Shown one piece after another: positions 42,615 through 50,451 of a DNA stretch of 64,000 nucleotides (position 1 is the stretch's first letter; every line of letters starts with the position of its first letter). The DNA lies in NCBI RefSeq assembly GCF_030246905.1, contig NZ_CP126741.1:1674001-1738000 (forward strand), given 5' to 3'. Under the pieces are notes generated by a model that saw only the letters and a list, made by a program, of their open reading frames with translations, made no database searches and was not told the origin of the DNA. This DNA comes from Microbacterium sp. zg-Y818 (lineage in GTDB: Bacteria > Actinomycetota > Actinomycetes > Actinomycetales > Microbacteriaceae). The position numbers were made by a program, and so were the translations under genes.

Positions 42615-42723
42615 TAGGCTGGAGCCGCCCCGGCGACGGATCGGGGCCCCGCGCCTGCGGCTGAGTGAAGGGCGTGGAAACTCTCACCCCGGCGGACTCT
42701 CACCGCCAGACAGGCTCAATATC
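42615..42723 (+). promoter_or_regulatory. Promoter and structured leader of the DEAD-box helicase gene
   Basis: TAGGCT at 42615-42620 would start transcription near 42627, leaving an untranslated leader of about 97 bases, long for this window. It contains two copies of ACTCTCACC (42680-42688 and 42696-42704). The second is the loop side of a GGCGG-ACTCTCA-CCGCC hairpin (42691-42707). There is no good ribosome-binding site before the GTG at 42724. Cold-responsive leaders are common for RNA helicase genes, but no known RNA family was recognised here. Confidence 0.45.
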
Positions 42724-44160
42724 GTGACGACTTTCGCCGAACTCGGCGTCGATCAGGACATCGTCGACACCCTTGCCGCTCGCGGCATCGTGGACGCCTT
42801 TCCGATCCAGGAGCAGACGATCCCCCTCGGTCTTCCCGGCCAGGACATCATCGGCCAGGCCAAGACAGGCACCGGCAAGACCTTCGGCTTCGGCATCCCG
42901 GTCGTGCAGCGCCTGGGCCTGAACCCCGAGCCCGGCGTGAAGGCCCTCATCGTCGTGCCGACCCGCGAGCTGTGCGTCCAGGTCTACGAGGACATGGACA
43001 TGCTCACCTCGGGCCGCTCCACGAGCGTCGTGGCCATCTACGGCGGCAAGGCCTACGAGGGGCAGATCGACCAGCTGAAGGCCGGCGCGCAGATCGTCGT
43101 GGGCACCCCCGGCCGCCTCATCGACCTGGCGGGCCAGCGTCTGCTCGACCTCTCGCACGCCACCGAGGTGGTGCTGGACGAGGCCGACAAGATGCTCGAC
43201 CTCGGCTTCCTCCCCGACATCGAGAAGATCTTCTCGAAGGTGCCGCCGGTGCGTCACACGCAGCTGTTCTCGGCCACCATGCCCGGCCCGATCGTCGCGA
43301 TGGCGCGGCGGTTCATGTCGAACCCCATCCACATCCGCGCCACCGACCCCGACGAGGGTCTGACGCAGGCCAACATCAAGCACCTCGTCTACCGCGCCCA
43401 CTCACTGGACAAGGACGAGATCATCGCCCGCATCCTGCAGTCCGAGGGCCGCGGCAAGACCGTCGTCTTCACCCGCACCAAGCGTGCCGCGCAGAAGCTC
43501 GCCGACGAGCTCAGCGACCGCGGCTTCAACACCGCCTCGGTGCACGGAGACATGAGCCAGGAGGCGCGCGAGCGCTCGATGGCCGCCTTCAAGGCGGGCA
43601 AGAAGGACGTGCTCATCGCCACCGACGTCGCCGCCCGCGGCATCGACGTCGACGACGTCACCCACGTCATCAACCACACGATCCCCGACGACGAGAAGAC
43701 CTACCTGCACCGCGCCGGCCGCACCGGCCGCGCCGGCAAGACCGGCATCGCGGTGACCTTCGTCGACTGGGACGATCTGCACAAGTGGGCCCTCATCAAC
43801 CGGGCGCTCGAGTTCGGTCAGCCCGAGCCGGTCGAGACGTACTCGTCCAGCCCGCACCTGTTCAGCGACCTGGACATCCCCGCCGGCACCAAGGGACGCA
43901 TCGTCACCGCGCCCCGCACCCAGACGGTGAAGACGCAGGAAGCCACCGGCGAGGGCGACTCCGAGCGTCGCCGCCGCCGTCGGCGTGACGACAGTGGCGC
44001 CCCGCAGGCCTCCGCCGACCGCGAGGCTTCCTCTGCCCGCGCGACCGAGGGCGCCGGCACGCACGACGGCGGCGGCAAAGAGCACCACGACGGCAAGACG
44101 GCTCCGCGTCGGCGCCGGCGTCGTCGCGGTTCGGGCACGGGCGCTCCCGCCGCGAGCTGA
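42724..44160 (+). CDS. DEAD-box RNA helicase (RhlE-like)
   Basis: A 478-residue ATP-dependent RNA helicase. It has a Q-motif (FPIQEQTIPLGL), Walker A AKTGTGKTFGFG, PTRELCVQVY, motif II VLDEADKMLD, motif III FSATMPG, GKTVVFTRTKRAA and motif VI HRAGRTGRAGKTG. The last ~90 residues are a basic Arg/Gly/Ser-rich RNA-binding tail (SERRRRRRRDDSG, RRRRRRRGSGTG). It probably remodels mRNA or rRNA structure and is a candidate degradosome or ribosome-assembly factor. The GTG start is chosen because the family's conserved N-terminus (TTFAELGVDQDIV) begins there; the upstream in-frame stretch is part of the leader. Confidence 0.92.
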   Translation: MTTFAELGVDQDIVDTLAARGIVDAFPIQEQTIPLGLPGQDIIGQAKTGTGKTFGFGIPVVQRLGLNPEPGVKALIVVPTRELCVQVYEDMDMLTSGRSTSVVAIYGGKAYEGQIDQLKAGAQIVVGTPGRLIDLAGQRLLDLSHATEVVLDEADKMLDLGFLPDIEKIFSKVPPVRHTQLFSATMPGPIVAMARRFMSNPIHIRATDPDEGLTQANIKHLVYRAHSLDKDEIIARILQSEGRGKTVVFTRTKRAAQKLADELSDRGFNTASVHGDMSQEARERSMAAFKAGKKDVLIATDVAARGIDVDDVTHVINHTIPDDEKTYLHRAGRTGRAGKTGIAVTFVDWDDLHKWALINRALEFGQPEPVETYSSSPHLFSDLDIPAGTKGRIVTAPRTQTVKTQEATGEGDSERRRRRRRDDSGAPQASADREASSARATEGAGTHDGGGKEHHDGKTAPRRRRRRRGSGTGAPAAS

Positions 44161-44185
44161 GCCTGCCGCCCCTCACCGGGCAGGC
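44161..44185. terminator. Hairpin at the helicase/PfkB junction
   Basis: GCCTGCC (44161-44167) pairs with GGCAGGC (44179-44185). It begins at the base after the helicase stop and its right arm lies within the last codons of the convergent sugar-kinase gene. It could end transcripts from both sides; no U-tract is seen. Confidence 0.45.
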
Positions 44186-45087
44186 AGCTCGTGCTGCCAC
44201 GGCGGGTCGGCTCCCGGACGCGACACGGTGACGCCGGCGGCATCCGCGCCCCGGCGGAGCACGGCTGTGAGGTCATCGGCATCCCAGCCGGCGATCCGCG
44301 CGCGCACCGCAGCGGCCGTCGGCGCGTGGATCTCGGCGATGAGCGCCGCCATGACGGTGTCGCCGGCACCGACGGTGTCGACCACGTCCACCGGTGCCGC
44401 CGGCACCTCTGCGACGCCGGCTGCGTGGACGGCGAACGAGCCCGCCCCACCCTCGGTGACGACCACGACGGATGGGCCCCGGCTGAGCCACTCCCCCGCC
44501 ACGACACGGTGGTCCCGGCCCGGGTGCAGCCAGTCCAGGTCCTCACCGCTGACCTTCACCACGTCCGACAGAGCCACCAGCCGCGCCACCCGCGCCCGCA
44601 CGTCGTCGGGGTCGGTGATGAGGGACGGGCGGATGTTCGGGTCGAAGGTGATCGCCGAGTCCTGTCGTGCCGCGCGCAGCGCGCTCTCGACGGTGTCGGC
44701 ACCCGGCTGCAGCACCGTGGCGATGGACCCGGTGTGCACGACGGGCGAGGCCACGGGATGCCACGGCGCCGGCGCCCAGGTGATGTCGAAGTCGTAGGTG
44801 GCCGCGCCGTCATCGCCGAGACGGGCGGCGGCCGTGGAGGTACGGGCAGGCGATCCCGCCACCTGCACGCTCACCCCTGATGCGTCGAGCCACCCTCTCA
44901 CCGCCCGCCCATGCTCATCGTCGGCGAACTGGGTGATCAGGCGCACGGGAAGGCCGCGCCGGGCCAAGGCGAGAGCGACGTTGGCCGGGCTGCCGCCGGG
45001 GCTGGACCTGGTGCCCGTGGGAGTGTGGACGATGTCGACGAGCGCCTCGCCGATCACCACGACCGCGGGCGGGGAGCCGGTGTGCAT
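44173..45087 (-). CDS. PfkB-family carbohydrate kinase (fructokinase-like)
   Basis: A 304-residue ribokinase-fold sugar kinase. The N-terminus VVVIGEALVDIV and the first PfkB signature GGSPANVALALARRG bind the sugar; VVDTVGAGDTVMAALI (~235-250) holds the catalytic aspartate and anion hole. The combination fits fructokinase or a related ketose/ribose kinase; the sugar cannot be specified. A ribosome-binding site agagga precedes the ATG. It is on the same strand as the PHP gene with a short gap of 20 bases, so it may be the downstream partner. No transporter or hydrolase for sugars lies nearby. Confidence 0.85.
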   Translation of the reverse strand: MHTGSPPAVVVIGEALVDIVHTPTGTRSSPGGSPANVALALARRGLPVRLITQFADDEHGRAVRGWLDASGVSVQVAGSPARTSTAAARLGDDGAATYDFDITWAPAPWHPVASPVVHTGSIATVLQPGADTVESALRAARQDSAITFDPNIRPSLITDPDDVRARVARLVALSDVVKVSGEDLDWLHPGRDHRVVAGEWLSRGPSVVVVTEGGAGSFAVHAAGVAEVPAAPVDVVDTVGAGDTVMAALIAEIHAPTAAAVRARIAGWDADDLTAVLRRGADAAGVTVSRPGADPPWQHELPAR

Positions 45088-45107
45088 GCGTGTTCCTCTC
45101 CCCCTGT

Positions 45108-45980
45108 TCAGGGGTAGACCGGCGCGCTGCCGGTGGCGCGCGCGATGATGCGGGCCACCATCTCGTCGCTGGTGGTGTGCTCCCCCGGCATGTTGGGCTT
45201 TCCCCGGCCGTGGTAGTCGCTGGATCCCGTGACGATGAGGTCGTGCTCGTCGGCCACCGCCTGCAGCACGGCGATGCCTTCCGGGGTGTTCTCTCGGTGC
45301 CCGAGCTCGAACCCGCCGAGGCCGAGCGCGATGAGCTCGTCGATGAGCGGCATCGGCATCATGCGGTCGCGGCCGGCGGGAGTCGGATGGGCGATGATGG
45401 GCACGCCGCCCGCGGCGACGATGAGGCGCACCGCATCGCGGACGTCCGGGGCGTAGTGCGGCACGTAGTAGCCGCTCGTGGGGGCGAGGATGCCGGAGAA
45501 CGCCTCGGCCCGGTCACGGGCGAGGCCGCGTGCGACGAGGGCGTCGGCGATGTGCGGGCGGCCGACCGTCGCGCCGTCGCCGGTCTCGGCCACGACGTCT
45601 GCCCAAGTGAGGTCGTAATCGCGCCCGATCGCCTCGACGATCCGTTCCGCCCTCCCGAGCCGGGCGCGGCGGATGCGTTCGGTCTCGGCGCGCAGGCCCG
45701 GGTCGTCGGGGTCGAACAGATAGGCCAGCACGTGCACGCTCCGCCAGCGGTCAGTGGCGCTGAGTTCCATGCCCGGAAGGAAGGTCATACCCAGCGACGT
45801 GGCCGCCTCTGCACCCTCCGCCCAGCCCGCGGTCGTGTCGTGGTCGGTCAGGGCGGCGGTGCGCACCCCCGCCCGGTGCACCGCGAGCATCGCCTCCGCG
45901 GGCGACTCCGTGCCGTCGGAGTAGACCGAGTGCAGGTGGAGGTCGCTGGGGCCCTCGAACCTCTGCCGTGCTGAACTCAC
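45108..45980 (-). CDS. PHP-domain phosphoesterase
   Basis: A 290-residue metal-dependent phosphoesterase. The four PHP motifs are present: DLHLHSVYSDG near the N-terminus, ALTDHDTTAGW, VPIIAHPTPAG and the late GSSDYHGRG. Relatives hydrolyse 3',5'-nucleotide bisphosphates (pAp) or single-stranded nucleic acid ends (TrpH/RNase AM group). The start is the GTG at 45980 because TACGCT lies six bases before it and the PHP domain begins right after; a longer frame to 46592 is antisense to the next gene. It diverges from the EEP-family gene. Confidence 0.88.
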   Translation of the reverse strand: MSSARQRFEGPSDLHLHSVYSDGTESPAEAMLAVHRAGVRTAALTDHDTTAGWAEGAEAATSLGMTFLPGMELSATDRWRSVHVLAYLFDPDDPGLRAETERIRRARLGRAERIVEAIGRDYDLTWADVVAETGDGATVGRPHIADALVARGLARDRAEAFSGILAPTSGYYVPHYAPDVRDAVRLIVAAGGVPIIAHPTPAGRDRMMPMPLIDELIALGLGGFELGHRENTPEGIAVLQAVADEHDLIVTGSSDYHGRGKPNMPGEHTTSDEMVARIIARATGSAPVYP

Positions 45981-46062
45981 CCCACGAGCGTAGCGGCGCA
46001 GGGGCGGGACAGACGGGTGCGGCATCCGCCGATCTCCCAGACAGCTGTCATAGAGTCGCGAC

Positions 46063-47079
46063 GTGCTGCGACTGACCGGGATCCTCGTGACGGTCCTGTT
46101 CGCCATCGCGGCAGCGATCCTCACCTGGCCGTCGTTCTTCCGGCTCGAGCGCACGTTCCCGATCGCGCAGGTCGTCTCGTTCCGTCCGCTCATGGCGCTC
46201 GCCTTCGCCGCCGGTGTCATCGTCGCCCTGCTTCTGGCCGTCGCCCGGCCGTTGCGGGCTATGGCGCTGTCCATCGCCGCGGTGTGCGCGATCGCCGCCG
46301 TAGCGACCGGAGTGACCGTCGTGCAGCGTGGGGCCGGATCCGAGGCGCTCCCGACCAAGGGCGAGCAGAGCGTACGGGTCATGACCTGGAACACCGCCGG
46401 AGGCGCCGCGACCTCCCCCGACACCATCGCCAAGACCGCGGTCGCGATGGCCGCCGACGTGGTCGCGCTGCCCGAGACCACGATCGAGACAGGGGAAGCC
46501 GTCGCGATCGCGATGCGCGAGATGGGCCATCCGATGTGGGCGCACCACACCGAGCGGGGGCTGTGGGATGCCGACTCCACGACGCTGCTCATCTCGCCCG
46601 CGATGGGTGACTACGCCGTCATCGAGTCCTCGCGCGACGGCACGAGCAACACCTCGGTGGTGCCCAGTGCCGTCGCCATGCCTGTCGACGGGTCAGGACC
46701 CATCATCGTGGCCGCGCACGCGGTCGCCCCCCGCCAGTCCGCGATGCAGGCCTGGCGCGATGACCTGCAGTGGCTCGCCGACCAGTGCGCCGCGGATGAC
46801 GTCATCATGGCCGGCGACTTCAACGCCACCCTCGACCACATGCTGCGCCTGGGGGTCGACGGCGGGCACCTCGGCCGCTGCCGCGACGCCGCGGCGCTCA
46901 CCGGCAGCGGCGTGGCGGGCACCTGGCCGGCACAGGTGCCGACCCTCGTGGGCTCGCCCATCGACCACGTGATGGCGACGGATGCTTGGGAGGTCTCCGG
47001 GTCCGTGGTGCTGACGTCGATGGACGACGCCGGCAGCGACCACCGTCCCCTCGTGGTGCAGCTCGAGCCGGCGGACTGA
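46063..47079 (+). CDS. Membrane-anchored endonuclease/exonuclease/phosphatase (EEP) family protein
   Basis: A 338-residue protein with three N-terminal transmembrane helices (about 2-22, 35-62, 66-88) and an extracytoplasmic EEP domain. Conserved motifs are MTWNTAGG, ALPETTIETG (metal-binding Glu), MAGDFNATLD (Asp-Asn), IDHVMAT and SDHRPLVVQL (catalytic His). Such proteins act as secreted nucleases, phospholipid or phosphoester hydrolases. The substrate is unknown. The GTG start lies six bases after TAGAGT. It is transcribed towards pepP but with its own promoter. Confidence 0.82.
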   Translation: MLRLTGILVTVLFAIAAAILTWPSFFRLERTFPIAQVVSFRPLMALAFAAGVIVALLLAVARPLRAMALSIAAVCAIAAVATGVTVVQRGAGSEALPTKGEQSVRVMTWNTAGGAATSPDTIAKTAVAMAADVVALPETTIETGEAVAIAMREMGHPMWAHHTERGLWDADSTTLLISPAMGDYAVIESSRDGTSNTSVVPSAVAMPVDGSGPIIVAAHAVAPRQSAMQAWRDDLQWLADQCAADDVIMAGDFNATLDHMLRLGVDGGHLGRCRDAAALTGSGVAGTWPAQVPTLVGSPIDHVMATDAWEVSGSVVLTSMDDAGSDHRPLVVQLEPAD

Positions 47080-47116
47080 CTGCGACCGCTCAGCCGAGCG
47101 GTGCCAGACTGGTGGT

Positions 47117-48532
47117 ATGAACACGTCAGGCGACAACGACGCGACCGCAACCGAACCGCAGCAGACCGACACCACCACGAACCGGCGTCAGAACTACGGC
47201 CAGGGCTTCCTCGACACGATCTCCACGGGGTGGGCCGAGCGTCCGGCGACGCTGCCCGAGGCACGCGAGCAGGCCGCGTACGCCGCCGCCCGCCGCCAAG
47301 CCGTGTCCGCGGCGTTCCCCGGAAAGCGCGTGGTCGTTCCCGCGGGGTCGATGAAGCAGCGCTCCAACGACACCGACTACCCCTTCCGCGCGCACTCCGC
47401 GTTCTCGCACCTCACCGGCTGGGGCTCCGACAGCGAGCCGGACTCCGTGCTCGTCTTCGAGCCGACCGACGACGGCCACGCCGCCACCCTGTACTTCCGC
47501 GAACGCGCGGACCGCACCACGGCGGAGTTCTACTCCGACGCCTCGATCGGCGAGTTCTGGATCGGCCCTCGCCCCGCGCTGGAGGGCGTCGCTGCGGACC
47601 TGGCCCTCGCGACCGACCACCTCGACGCGTTCACGGCATCCGACGACGATCTCGTCGTGGGCGTGGACCCCGACCTCACCCGGTTCGTCTCCGAGCTGCG
47701 CCTCATCAAGGACGACTACGAGATCGCGCAGATGCGCCTGGCCGTCGACGTCACCGCCGCCGGGTTCGACGACATCGTCGCGAACCTTCCCCGCATCATC
47801 GAGCACCCGCGTGGCGAGCGCGTCGTCGAGGGCGTATTCCACCAGCGCGCCCGCAGCGACGGCAACGCCGTCGGGTACGACACGATCGCCGCCTCCGGCC
47901 CGCATGCCTGCTATCTGCACTGGACCCGCAACGACGGGGCCGTGCTGCCGGGCGACCTGATCCTCGTCGACGCCGGCGCCGAAGTCGACAGCCTCTACAC
48001 CGCCGACATCACCCGCACACTGCCGGTCTCGGGGCGGTTCACCGACATCCAGCGCCGCATCTACGAGACCGTCCGCGAAGCGGCCGACGCCGCCTTCGCC
48101 GCGGCGCGGCCGGGCGTGACCTTCCGCACGCTGCACGAGACCGCCCTCGCCGTGCTCGCGCGCCGCACCGCGGAGTGGGGGCTGCTGCCGGTCACCGCCG
48201 AAGAAGCCCTCGACGCCGACCGCGGCGGGCACCACCGCCGCTACATGGTGCACGGCACCAGCCACCACCTGGGCATCGACGTGCACGACTGCGCGCAGGC
48301 GCGTCGGGAGATGTACTACGACGGCATCCTGCAGCCGGGCATGGTGTTCACGATCGAGCCGGGTCTGTACTTCCAGATCGACGACGTCACCGTCCCTGAG
48401 GAGTACCGCGGCATCGGCGTGCGCATCGAGGACGACATCCTCATGACCGAGGACGGCCCCGTGAACCTCTCCGCCGCCATCCCGCGTACCGCCGACGAGG
48501 TCGAGGCCTGGATCGCAGGCGCGAGCGCGTGA
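47117..48532 (+). CDS. pepP: Xaa-Pro aminopeptidase (aminopeptidase P)
   Basis: A 471-residue M24-family peptidase that removes the N-terminal residue before proline. The N-terminal creatinase-like domain contains FRAHSAFSHLTGW. The C-terminal pita-bread domain has the metal ligands in LVDAGAEVDSLYTADITR, GTSHHLGIDVHD, FTIEPGLYF and GVRIEDDILMTEDG. No signal peptide is seen, so it works on cytoplasmic peptides. CAGACT lies six bases before the ATG, a variant of the leaderless pattern. The stop overlaps the gamma-glutamyltransferase start (GTGA), indicating coupled translation and perhaps joint peptide catabolism. Confidence 0.93.
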   Translation: MNTSGDNDATATEPQQTDTTTNRRQNYGQGFLDTISTGWAERPATLPEAREQAAYAAARRQAVSAAFPGKRVVVPAGSMKQRSNDTDYPFRAHSAFSHLTGWGSDSEPDSVLVFEPTDDGHAATLYFRERADRTTAEFYSDASIGEFWIGPRPALEGVAADLALATDHLDAFTASDDDLVVGVDPDLTRFVSELRLIKDDYEIAQMRLAVDVTAAGFDDIVANLPRIIEHPRGERVVEGVFHQRARSDGNAVGYDTIAASGPHACYLHWTRNDGAVLPGDLILVDAGAEVDSLYTADITRTLPVSGRFTDIQRRIYETVREAADAAFAAARPGVTFRTLHETALAVLARRTAEWGLLPVTAEEALDADRGGHHRRYMVHGTSHHLGIDVHDCAQARREMYYDGILQPGMVFTIEPGLYFQIDDVTVPEEYRGIGVRIEDDILMTEDGPVNLSAAIPRTADEVEAWIAGASA

Positions 48533-50325
48533 GGTTCACGCCGCCGTCCGGGTTCACCACGCGCCCCACCCTCGAGGGCACCTTCGGCATGGCGGCGTCC
48601 ACGCACGCCACGGCGACAGCCGTGGCCCAGGCAGTGCTCGAGCGCGGCGGCAACGCCTTCGACGCCGCGGTGGCGGGCGGTTTCGTACTGCACATCGTCG
48701 AGCCGCACCTCAATGGCCCCGGCGGTGACCTCGTCGGCATCTTCCAGTCTGCGGGAGCCGCCGAGCCGACCGTCCTCATGGGGCAGGGCCCGGCGCCGGC
48801 GGGGGCGACCATCGCCCACTTCAGGGGCGAAGGGCTCGATCTCGTGCCCGGCGCCGGGGGGCTCGCCGCCGCCGTGCCCGGGGCCGTGGACGCCTGGCTC
48901 GTGCTGCTGCGCGACCACGGCACGTGGGAACTGGGCGACGTGCTGTCGTTCGCAATCGGCTACGCCCGCGACGGGCACCCCCTGCTGCCCGCTGCGGCGG
49001 CCACCATCGCGCGGCTGGCGGAGCTGTTCCGCGAGGCGTGGCCGAGCTCCGCGGCCCTGTGGATGCCGGACGGCGACGTGCCGGCGGCCGGGTCGCTCGT
49101 GCGCAATCCGGCATACGCCGCCGTGCTCGAGCGGCTCGCGGCTGCCGGCGACGGTGCCGCCGATCGCGGCGCACGCATCGACGCCGCGCGTCGGGAGTGG
49201 AAGACCGGGCTCGTCGCGCAGGCGGCATCCGACTTTCTCGCCCGGCCGCACCGGCACTCCTCGGGCACGGATCACGCGGGCGTCATCACTCCGGAGGACT
49301 TCGCTGCCTTCGACGCCGGCTACGAGCCTGCGGTCACCACCGGTTTCCGAGGCTACGTGGTGGCCAAGGCGGGGGCGTGGACGCAGGGACCCGCGCTGCT
49401 GGAGGCCCTGCGCATCCTCGACGGCTTCGAGGACGAGGCGCTGGACCCCGCGACCGCTCGGGGCGCCCATACGATCATCGAGGCGCTGAAGCTGGCGCTG
49501 GCCGACCGCGACGCCTACTTCGGCGATGCAGCGCACCCGGCGCTCGTCGCCGGCCTGCTGTCGGAGGAGTACGTCGCGTCGCGTCGTGCGGAGATCGGCG
49601 AGCGGGCATCGCGAGAATGGCGGCCGGGCGCGTTGCCGGGCATCGCGCCGTTTTATCCGCCGCTGAATCAGGAACCGGCCGGTGACGGCGCACCGGCCGG
49701 CGTGGGCGAGCCGACCGTCGCGAAATCCGGCGCGACCCGAGGCGACACCTGCCACATCGACGTCGTCGACCGCTGGGGCAACATCGTCGCGGTCACGCCG
49801 TCGGGCGGATGGCTGCAGTCGTCGCCGACGGTCCCCGAACTCGGATTCTGCCTCGGCACCCGCGTGCAGATGACCTGGCTCGACGAGGCGTCCCCCGCCG
49901 CGCTGCGGCCGGGCATGCGGCCGCGCACCACGCTCACCCCCACGCTCGTGTCACGCGACGGCGCACCGGTGATGGCGCTCGGCACTCCGGGCGGCGACCA
50001 GCAGGAGCAGTGGCAGCTGCCGATGCTGCTGCGGATGCTGGTGGGCGGATACACCGCGCAGCAGGCGATCGATGCGGCGACGCTGCACACCACGGCCCTG
50101 GTGGATTCGTTCTGGCCGCGCACCCGGACGCCCGCGGGCGTCATCGCCGAGGACCGCGTGGGCGACCAGGTCATCGACGAGCTGACCGCGCGTGGACACG
50201 ATGTCACCGTGAGCGGCCCGTGGAGTCTCGGCCGCCTGAGCGCCGTCGGCATCGACCGCAGTTGCGGCGTGCTGTGGGCAGCGGCCAATCCGCGTGGGAT
50301 GCAGGGGTACGCCGCGGGGCGGTGA
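48529..50325 (+). CDS. Gamma-glutamyltransferase/acylase family protein, cytoplasmic
   Basis: A 598-residue Ntn-hydrolase proenzyme. MAASTHATATAVAQAVLERGG and GGNAFDAAVAGGF are the usual N-terminal features. The autocleavage site and nucleophile is the threonine in SGATRGDTCHIDVVD (~407), splitting the protein into large and small subunits. The downstream MRPRTTLTPTLV and TPGGDQQEQW follow the family. No signal peptide is present, unlike classical periplasmic GGT. Substrates may be glutathione, gamma-glutamyl peptides or acylated compounds. The GTG start overlaps the pepP stop, so it is probably part of intracellular peptide turnover. Confidence 0.85.
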   Translation: MRFTPPSGFTTRPTLEGTFGMAASTHATATAVAQAVLERGGNAFDAAVAGGFVLHIVEPHLNGPGGDLVGIFQSAGAAEPTVLMGQGPAPAGATIAHFRGEGLDLVPGAGGLAAAVPGAVDAWLVLLRDHGTWELGDVLSFAIGYARDGHPLLPAAAATIARLAELFREAWPSSAALWMPDGDVPAAGSLVRNPAYAAVLERLAAAGDGAADRGARIDAARREWKTGLVAQAASDFLARPHRHSSGTDHAGVITPEDFAAFDAGYEPAVTTGFRGYVVAKAGAWTQGPALLEALRILDGFEDEALDPATARGAHTIIEALKLALADRDAYFGDAAHPALVAGLLSEEYVASRRAEIGERASREWRPGALPGIAPFYPPLNQEPAGDGAPAGVGEPTVAKSGATRGDTCHIDVVDRWGNIVAVTPSGGWLQSSPTVPELGFCLGTRVQMTWLDEASPAALRPGMRPRTTLTPTLVSRDGAPVMALGTPGGDQQEQWQLPMLLRMLVGGYTAQQAIDAATLHTTALVDSFWPRTRTPAGVIAEDRVGDQVIDELTARGHDVTVSGPWSLGRLSAVGIDRSCGVLWAAANPRGMQGYAAGR

Positions 50326-50379
50326 GTCACGGGGGCGGCGCCAGCCGTCGTTTCCTCCCCAGGACGCGCGTGGTGCGGG

Positions 50380-50388
50380 TTATCCACA
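50380..50388 (+). other. Perfect DnaA-box sequence TTATCCACA
   Basis: A single exact match to the DnaA-box consensus lies 64 bases upstream of the DUF222/HNH start codon, in the 126-base gap after the gamma-glutamyltransferase gene. No cluster of boxes and no A/T-rich unwinding region accompany it, so it is not an origin. It might titrate DnaA, tune the downstream promoter, or be chance. Confidence 0.35.
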
Positions 50389-50451
50389 ACCAGCGGGTGA
50401 CCGGGGATTTGCGTTCCGTCAATGTCGGTGGCCCTCGGCAGAATAAGGGGC

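Noticed and set aside
42660..42710. On the minus strand the helicase leader reads GGCGGTGAGAGTCCGC, reminiscent of part of an FMN riboswitch
   Set aside because: The other conserved FMN-riboswitch blocks are absent or in the wrong order, no riboflavin gene follows on that strand, and the similarity is limited to one short hairpin.
50380..50388. Single TTATCCACA as a chromosomal replication origin
   Set aside because: Origins have clusters of boxes near dnaA/dnaN with an A/T-rich element; none is present.
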